A stretch of 64,000 nucleotides of DNA from Actinomycetospora succinea (GTDB lineage Bacteria > Actinomycetota > Actinomycetes > Mycobacteriales > Pseudonocardiaceae), in NCBI RefSeq assembly GCF_004363095.1, contig NZ_SNYO01000002.1, positions 620,001 to 684,000 of the forward strand, in the 5' to 3' direction. The notes below the pieces were generated by a model. It did not search any database, was not told the DNA's origin, and worked only from the letters and a program-made list of their open reading frames with translations. Every line of letters begins with the position of its first letter. Within the stretch, counting starts at the first letter, position 1. This document shows, piece after piece, positions 60,443 through 64,000 of the stretch. The position numbers and the translations under genes were made by a program.

Positions 60443-60733
60443 ATGACCGCGCACGCCCTCGTCGACTTCCCCACCGAGGGGTTCGACCACTTCCGCCAGG
60501 CCTTCCAGGAGTCCCTCGCCGACGACGGCCCGGCGCGCGAGTGCCGGGAGGCCCGGGTGTTCCGGTCCGAGGAGGACCGGGTCCTCGTCCTGCTCGCGTT
60601 CGGTGACACCGACGCCCTCGCCCGGTTCCGCGCCGAGATCGAGAAGGACGTGTCGGCGGGTGGCGACATGGCGCCGCCGGTGATCACCGAGCTCCGCGAG
60701 GACGACGACCTCGTCACATCGGCGCGCGCGTGA
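60443..60733 (+). CDS. Small cytosolic protein, unknown
   Basis: 96 residues, not recognised. Balanced composition (FPTEGFDHFRQAFQESLADD, VLVLLAFGDTDALARFRAEI) with a beta-alpha pattern suggestive of a dimeric alpha/beta barrel, but no motif proves it. ATG 60443 has GCAGGAGG upstream. 64 bp after the Rieske gene, so possibly co-transcribed. Confidence 0.7.
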   Translation: MTAHALVDFPTEGFDHFRQAFQESLADDGPARECREARVFRSEEDRVLVLLAFGDTDALARFRAEIEKDVSAGGDMAPPVITELREDDDLVTSARA

Positions 60734-60874
60734 TCGGGCGCGCCTGCGACGTCCGGGTGAGCGCCCAGCGTCCGTCGGGCCAACCTCGTGGGGCGCTCGT
60801 GCCACGGCCCGGGGCCTCGGCGCTCGGTATCCCGGACGCCGTGTCAGGGTGGAGTCGCACATTCAACTTTCGAT

Positions 60875-60896
60875 GGTCCAGCTCCGCTCCGCTTCG
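60875..60896 (-). repeat. 22-bp repeat, copy 3 (decayed)
   Basis: Plus-strand GGTCCAGCTCCGCTCCGCTT, continuing CG; differs from copies 1 and 2 at three or four bases. On the minus strand the base triplet after it is ATC, not a start codon. It lies in the 226-bp gap before the desaturase gene, where nothing else is recognisable. Confidence 0.55.
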
Positions 60897-60959
60897 TGTC
60901 CGCCTCCGGCCGACGAGCCCGTCGCCGAGGACCGCCCGCCCCCTCGGGAGCTTCCCCGC

Positions 60960-61955
60960 ATGACGTCCGGTCCGGCCTCTCCCCCCGCCGACCCGCCTGT
61001 CGACCCCGTTGCCGGCCCCGCCGTGGACCGCCCTGCGGCCCCGCAGGGCGACCTCTCCGACCACGAGCGCCACATCGCGCCGCACGTCATGGTCTACCTG
61101 TTCGCGTTCGTGCCGTTCGTCGCGCTGATCGCCGCGGTCCCGCTCGCCTGGGGCTGGGGGCTGAGCTGGCTGGACGTGGGACTGACCGCCGGCTTCTACG
61201 TGCTGACGATGCTCGGCGTCACCGTCGGGTTCCACCGGTACTTCACCCACGGCGCCTTCCGCGCCCGCCGCGGCCTGCGGATCGCGCTGGGTGTCGCGGG
61301 CAGCATGGCCGTCCAGGGCCCGATCCGGCACTGGGTCGCCGACCACCGGCGTCACCACCTGTTCGCCGACAAGGAGGGCGACCCGCACTCGCCCTGGGCG
61401 TTCGGCACCTCGCCGGCGGCGCTCGTGCGCGGTTTCTGGCACGCGCACATGGGCTGGATCTTCGAGCGCTCGCTGACAAACCAGCAGCGCTTCACCCCGG
61501 ACCTCCTCGCCGACCCGGACATGCGCTTCGTTCACCGCGCCTTCACGTGGCTGACGGTGGCGAGCCTCGCCGCGCCGCCGCTGATCGGCGGGCTGGTGAC
61601 GTGGTCGTGGTGGGGCGCGCTCACGGCGTTCTTCTGGGCGAGCCTCGTGCGGGTCGGCCTGACCCACCACGTCGCCTGGTCCACGAACTCGATCTGCCAC
61701 CTGGTCGGCGAGCGTCCGTGGGGCGCGCGCGACCGGTCGACGAACGTCTGGCTGCTCGCGATCCCGAGCATGGGCGAGTCGTGGCACAACCTGCACCACG
61801 CCGACCCCACCTCGGCCCGCCACGGCGTCGGCCGCGGGCAGCTCGACATCTCGGCGCGCACGATCTGGCTGTTCGAGAAGCTCGGCTGGGTCTCGCACGT
61901 CAAGTGGCCGACGTCGCGGCGCCTCGACAAGCTCGCGGCCCGCGCCGCCGCCTAG
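60960..61955 (+). CDS. Acyl-CoA (stearoyl-type) delta-9 desaturase
   Basis: 331 residues. Three His boxes of membrane desaturases are present: HRYFTH near 85, HRRHH near 122 and HNLHH near 270, with two pairs of transmembrane helices between. It introduces a cis double bond into saturated acyl-CoA using a di-iron centre. No fused cytochrome b5 or ferredoxin domain. A Pro-rich N-terminus of about 40 residues precedes the fold. ATG 60960. Its stop overlaps the stop of the convergent DUF1206 gene. Confidence 0.93.
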   Translation: MTSGPASPPADPPVDPVAGPAVDRPAAPQGDLSDHERHIAPHVMVYLFAFVPFVALIAAVPLAWGWGLSWLDVGLTAGFYVLTMLGVTVGFHRYFTHGAFRARRGLRIALGVAGSMAVQGPIRHWVADHRRHHLFADKEGDPHSPWAFGTSPAALVRGFWHAHMGWIFERSLTNQQRFTPDLLADPDMRFVHRAFTWLTVASLAAPPLIGGLVTWSWWGALTAFFWASLVRVGLTHHVAWSTNSICHLVGERPWGARDRSTNVWLLAIPSMGESWHNLHHADPTSARHGVGRGQLDISARTIWLFEKLGWVSHVKWPTSRRLDKLAARAAA

Positions 61956-62812
61956 TAGGCCCTGCGGTAGCGGGCGTCGAGACCGCAGTAGAGCCCGAAC
62001 GCCGCGAGGCCGAGCGAGATCGCGACCAGGGGTGTCACCCCCTGCCAGCGTCCGACGACGGCGCGCAGGGCCTGGTCGAGGCCGCCGACGCGCTCGGGAT
62101 CGGCCTGCACGGCCCCGACGGCGAACAGCACGCCGACGGCGCCGAACGCCAAGGCACGGGCGATGTTGCCGACGGCGCCGAGCACGACCCCGGCCCGGTG
62201 CGCCCAGGTGGGCAGGTCGTCGATGAGGTCGCCCATGAAGGTGCGGGCGATCCCGGTGTAGACCATGGTGCCGGCGATCACCAAGATGGTGATCGCGACG
62301 GCGCCCACCAGCAGGTTCCCGGCAGGGAGGGCGAGCAGCGAGGCGACGAGACGCTGCGGGCCGGCGCGGCCGCTCGCGGCGTCGCCGAGGACGGTCCGCG
62401 CGGCGACGACCGCGATCGCGAGCACCGCGATCGCCTTCGACGCGGCGCCCACCCGCTTGCGGAAGCGCTCGCCGCCGGAGACCCAGCGGAAGCCGGCCAC
62501 GGCCGCGGTGACCTGCCACGCCGCGAACGCCACGAGCCCCGCCACGAACAGCACGAGGACGACGACGCCCGCGACACCCACCGAGGCGACCGCCGAGACC
62601 GCGCCCTGCTGGTCGACCTCGGCGGCGCTGCCGAACGCCAGCCGCAGGCCCAGACCGGCGACGAGCAGGTGCACCACGCCGTAGGCGACCAGGCCCGCCC
62701 GTCCCAGGACCTCCACGAGGCGGCTGGGCGCGTCGCCGCCGCCGTGCACGGTCCGGTCGGCGGCCTCGTGCACCGCGTGCTCGGCGGCCTCCTCCACTCC
62801 CTCGGTCGTCAC
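61952..62812 (-). CDS. DUF1206 membrane protein
   Basis: 286 residues with six predicted transmembrane helices arranged as three DUF1206 units, each beginning R-x-G-x-x-x-x-G (LGRAGLVAYGVVHLLVA, and NIARALAFGAVGVLFAVGA). Function unknown. GTG 62812. Stops of this and the desaturase gene share 3 bases. Confidence 0.87.
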   Translation of the reverse strand: MTTEGVEEAAEHAVHEAADRTVHGGGDAPSRLVEVLGRAGLVAYGVVHLLVAGLGLRLAFGSAAEVDQQGAVSAVASVGVAGVVVLVLFVAGLVAFAAWQVTAAVAGFRWVSGGERFRKRVGAASKAIAVLAIAVVAARTVLGDAASGRAGPQRLVASLLALPAGNLLVGAVAITILVIAGTMVYTGIARTFMGDLIDDLPTWAHRAGVVLGAVGNIARALAFGAVGVLFAVGAVQADPERVGGLDQALRAVVGRWQGVTPLVAISLGLAAFGLYCGLDARYRRAY

Positions 62813-62849
62813 CGAGGGGATGTCGCCGGATGCCGCGGCCGGCGAAACC

Positions 62850-63176
62850 TCAGAAGTCGGGCCCGTAGTCCGTCGGCACGGCCGAGGCCATGGGCACGCG
62901 CTGCAGGTGCACGCGGCGGGCGAAGCGGATCACCGGCCGGATCAGGAGCTCCACGCTGCCGATGACGAAGAACCAGGTGCCGACGTAGGTCGTCTCGGCG
63001 GAGAAGAACAGGATGCTCCCGACGAGGAACCAGAGACCGACGAGGATGTCGTTGACGATCGACAGCACCTCGTAGCGGCGGCGGATCACGAGCTCCTCGT
63101 GACCGAGCTTGTAGATCAGCGGCGGGGCGTGCCCGCCCGAGGTCTCACTGCTGCCGCCGCCCGTCGGTGCGCTCAT
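62850..63176 (-). CDS. YrhK-domain membrane protein
   Basis: 108 residues. Gly/Ser-rich start, then KLGHEELVIRRRYEVLSIVNDILVGLWFLVGS and FSAETTYVGTWFFVIGSVELLIRP, the pattern of YrhK-like proteins with two transmembrane helices. Function unknown. ATG 63176 chosen; open frame to 63329 is shadow. Confidence 0.8.
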   Translation of the reverse strand: MSAPTGGGSSETSGGHAPPLIYKLGHEELVIRRRYEVLSIVNDILVGLWFLVGSILFFSAETTYVGTWFFVIGSVELLIRPVIRFARRVHLQRVPMASAVPTDYGPDF

Positions 63177-63208
63177 GGTGCGGAGCTTGCCCGCTCGCGC
63201 GTCGTCCG

Positions 63209-64000
63209 TCAGGTCCGGGCACCGACCGTGCGAGCGTGCCGCTCGGCGGTGTCGGCGTCCTCGCGGGCGCGGTCGGCCTCGCGGCGGCGGGTGTCGCGCT
63301 CGCGGCCGGCCGTGTCGGACCGCTCCCACGCGGCGCGCCGGGCCTCCTCGGCCGCGTCGAGGCGGGCGCGCAGGTCGCTGACGGTCGCGTCGGCCTCCTC
63401 CGCCTCCCCGGTGGCGGCGTCGGCGGCCTCGGAGGCCTCGCGAGCCTGCTCGGCGAGGTCGTCGGCGCGCTCGCGGGCCTTTCGGGCGGCCTGCTCGGCG
63501 CGCTCGCGCTCCTCGCGCTCCCGGCGTTCCCGCTCGGCGCGCTCGCGCTCCTCCTGCTCGGCGCGCTCGCGGTCCTCGCGCTCGCGCGTCTCCTGGTCGT
63601 CCCGGATGTCGTCGGTGTCGTCGGTGTCGTCCTCGTGCAGCTCGTCGGCGTCGTCCTCGTCCGGCTCGGGCGCCGGGCGGGGCGCCCGACGGTCGGGGCG
63701 CACGCGGGTGGGGCGGCTGGGGCCGTCGCGCCGGGCCGCGCGGGCGCCGGACGCCGGGCCGCCGAGGGCCGCGCTGATCCCGCCCTCGCCGAGCCCGGGG
63801 CCCGCCTCCATGCCGCCGGCGAGCTGCCCGCCCGCGAGGGCCCGGGCGGCCGCGGGGTCGGCGAGCGCGGCGCCGATCGTGCGCTCCAGCTCCCGGACCG
63901 CCGGGTCGCCGAGGCGCACGGCCTCCTCGCGGGCGATGCGCCTGCCCCGTTCGACCAGCGCGTTGATGAGCCCGTGGCGCTGGCGGGAGAGCTGGCGCAG
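63209..64000 (-). CDS. Highly charged coiled-coil protein, N-terminal part beyond the window
   Basis: At least 263 residues; the frame stays open at the window edge (LRQLSRQRHGLINALVERG upstream of the first internal start at 63919), so the gene is cut. A helical N-terminal part with Gly/Ala, a basic then acidic linker (APEPDEDDADELHEDD, DDTDDI), and a roughly 110-residue Glu/Arg helix (repeats like ERERAEQEERERAE, RARERADDLAEQ) that should form a long single alpha helix or coiled coil. No known domain recognised. No signal or membrane segment in the visible part. Confidence 0.7.
   Translation of the reverse strand: MRQLSRQRHGLINALVERGRRIAREEAVRLGDPAVRELERTIGAALADPAAARALAGGQLAGGMEAGPGLGEGGISAALGGPASGARAARRDGPSRPTRVRPDRRAPRPAPEPDEDDADELHEDDTDDTDDIRDDQETREREDRERAEQEERERAERERREREERERAEQAARKARERADDLAEQAREASEAADAATGEAEEADATVSDLRARLDAAEEARRAAWERSDTAGRERDTRRREADRAREDADTAERHARTVGART

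Overview
The window is very GC-rich DNA with dense, often overlapping genes (ATGA/GTGA/TGATG junctions), frequent GTG starts, Tat-exported phosphatases, FabG4/HtdX-type lipid enzymes, an HspR-type operator and actinobacterial domains (DUF1918, DUF1707, DUF1206). This points to an actinomycete chromosome, most likely of the Pseudonocardiales (Pseudonocardia or Actinomycetospora type); the genus is inference. I see no rRNA, tRNA, IS element, CRISPR array or prophage.

Layout. 1-3.0 kb: truncated thiolase, FabG4-like reductase, MaoC hydratase. 3.1-8.4 kb: MBL hydrolase, zinc alcohol dehydrogenase, PhoX phosphatase, MDR oxidoreductase. 8.46-13.7 kb: ClpC-type unfoldase behind a HAIR operator, DUF1918 protein, a DG-repeat membrane protein, a Pro/His-rich protein. 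13.7-18.4 kb: two-component system with a DUF1707 protein, then PhoD. 18.5-25.6 kb: an operon with TWO selenoproteins of the poorly understood UGSC family, each split by an in-frame UGA that ordinary ORF calling reads as a stop. They sit with a thioredoxin-reductase-like flavoprotein, two paralogues of a domain also fused to the larger selenoprotein, an MFS transporter and a GntR regulator. 25.7-31.5 kb: a divergent acyl-CoA operon (CoA ligase, two crotonases, two acyl-CoA dehydrogenases). A repeated 13-bp operator core upstream of both the transporter and the CoA-ligase gene suggests one GntR regulon joining the selenoproteins to acid catabolism.

31.6-40.6 kb: small oxidoreductase and membrane genes, MeaB, an orphan Phd/YefM-like antitoxin missed by long-ORF calling, a Fic protein, and both subunits of methylmalonyl-CoA mutase. 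40.7-46 kb: XRE-cupin regulator divergent from a flavoprotein-methyltransferase pair, an acyl-CoA ligase, and TetR divergent from an NmrA-like reductase. 46-51.5 kb: LolA-like protein with ABC exporter; a repeat-filled 525-bp gap; a second two-component system whose kinase carries four 18-bp tandem repeats. 51.6-54.8 kb: small ORF, EamA permease, Lrp regulator, glycosyltransferase. 54.9-58.3 kb: pobA-pcaG-pcaH with divergent IclR regulator (4-hydroxybenzoate to protocatechuate ring cleavage). 58.4-64 kb: lipase, Rieske protein, desaturase, membrane proteins, and a charged coiled-coil gene cut by the window edge.

Several repeat families recur: long gene-end hairpins, many with GTGAGCG/CGCTCAC arms; a 72-bp dispersed repeat, one copy lying in frame inside an acyl-CoA synthetase gene; and a 22-bp element that abuts start codons and supplies the ribosome binding site.
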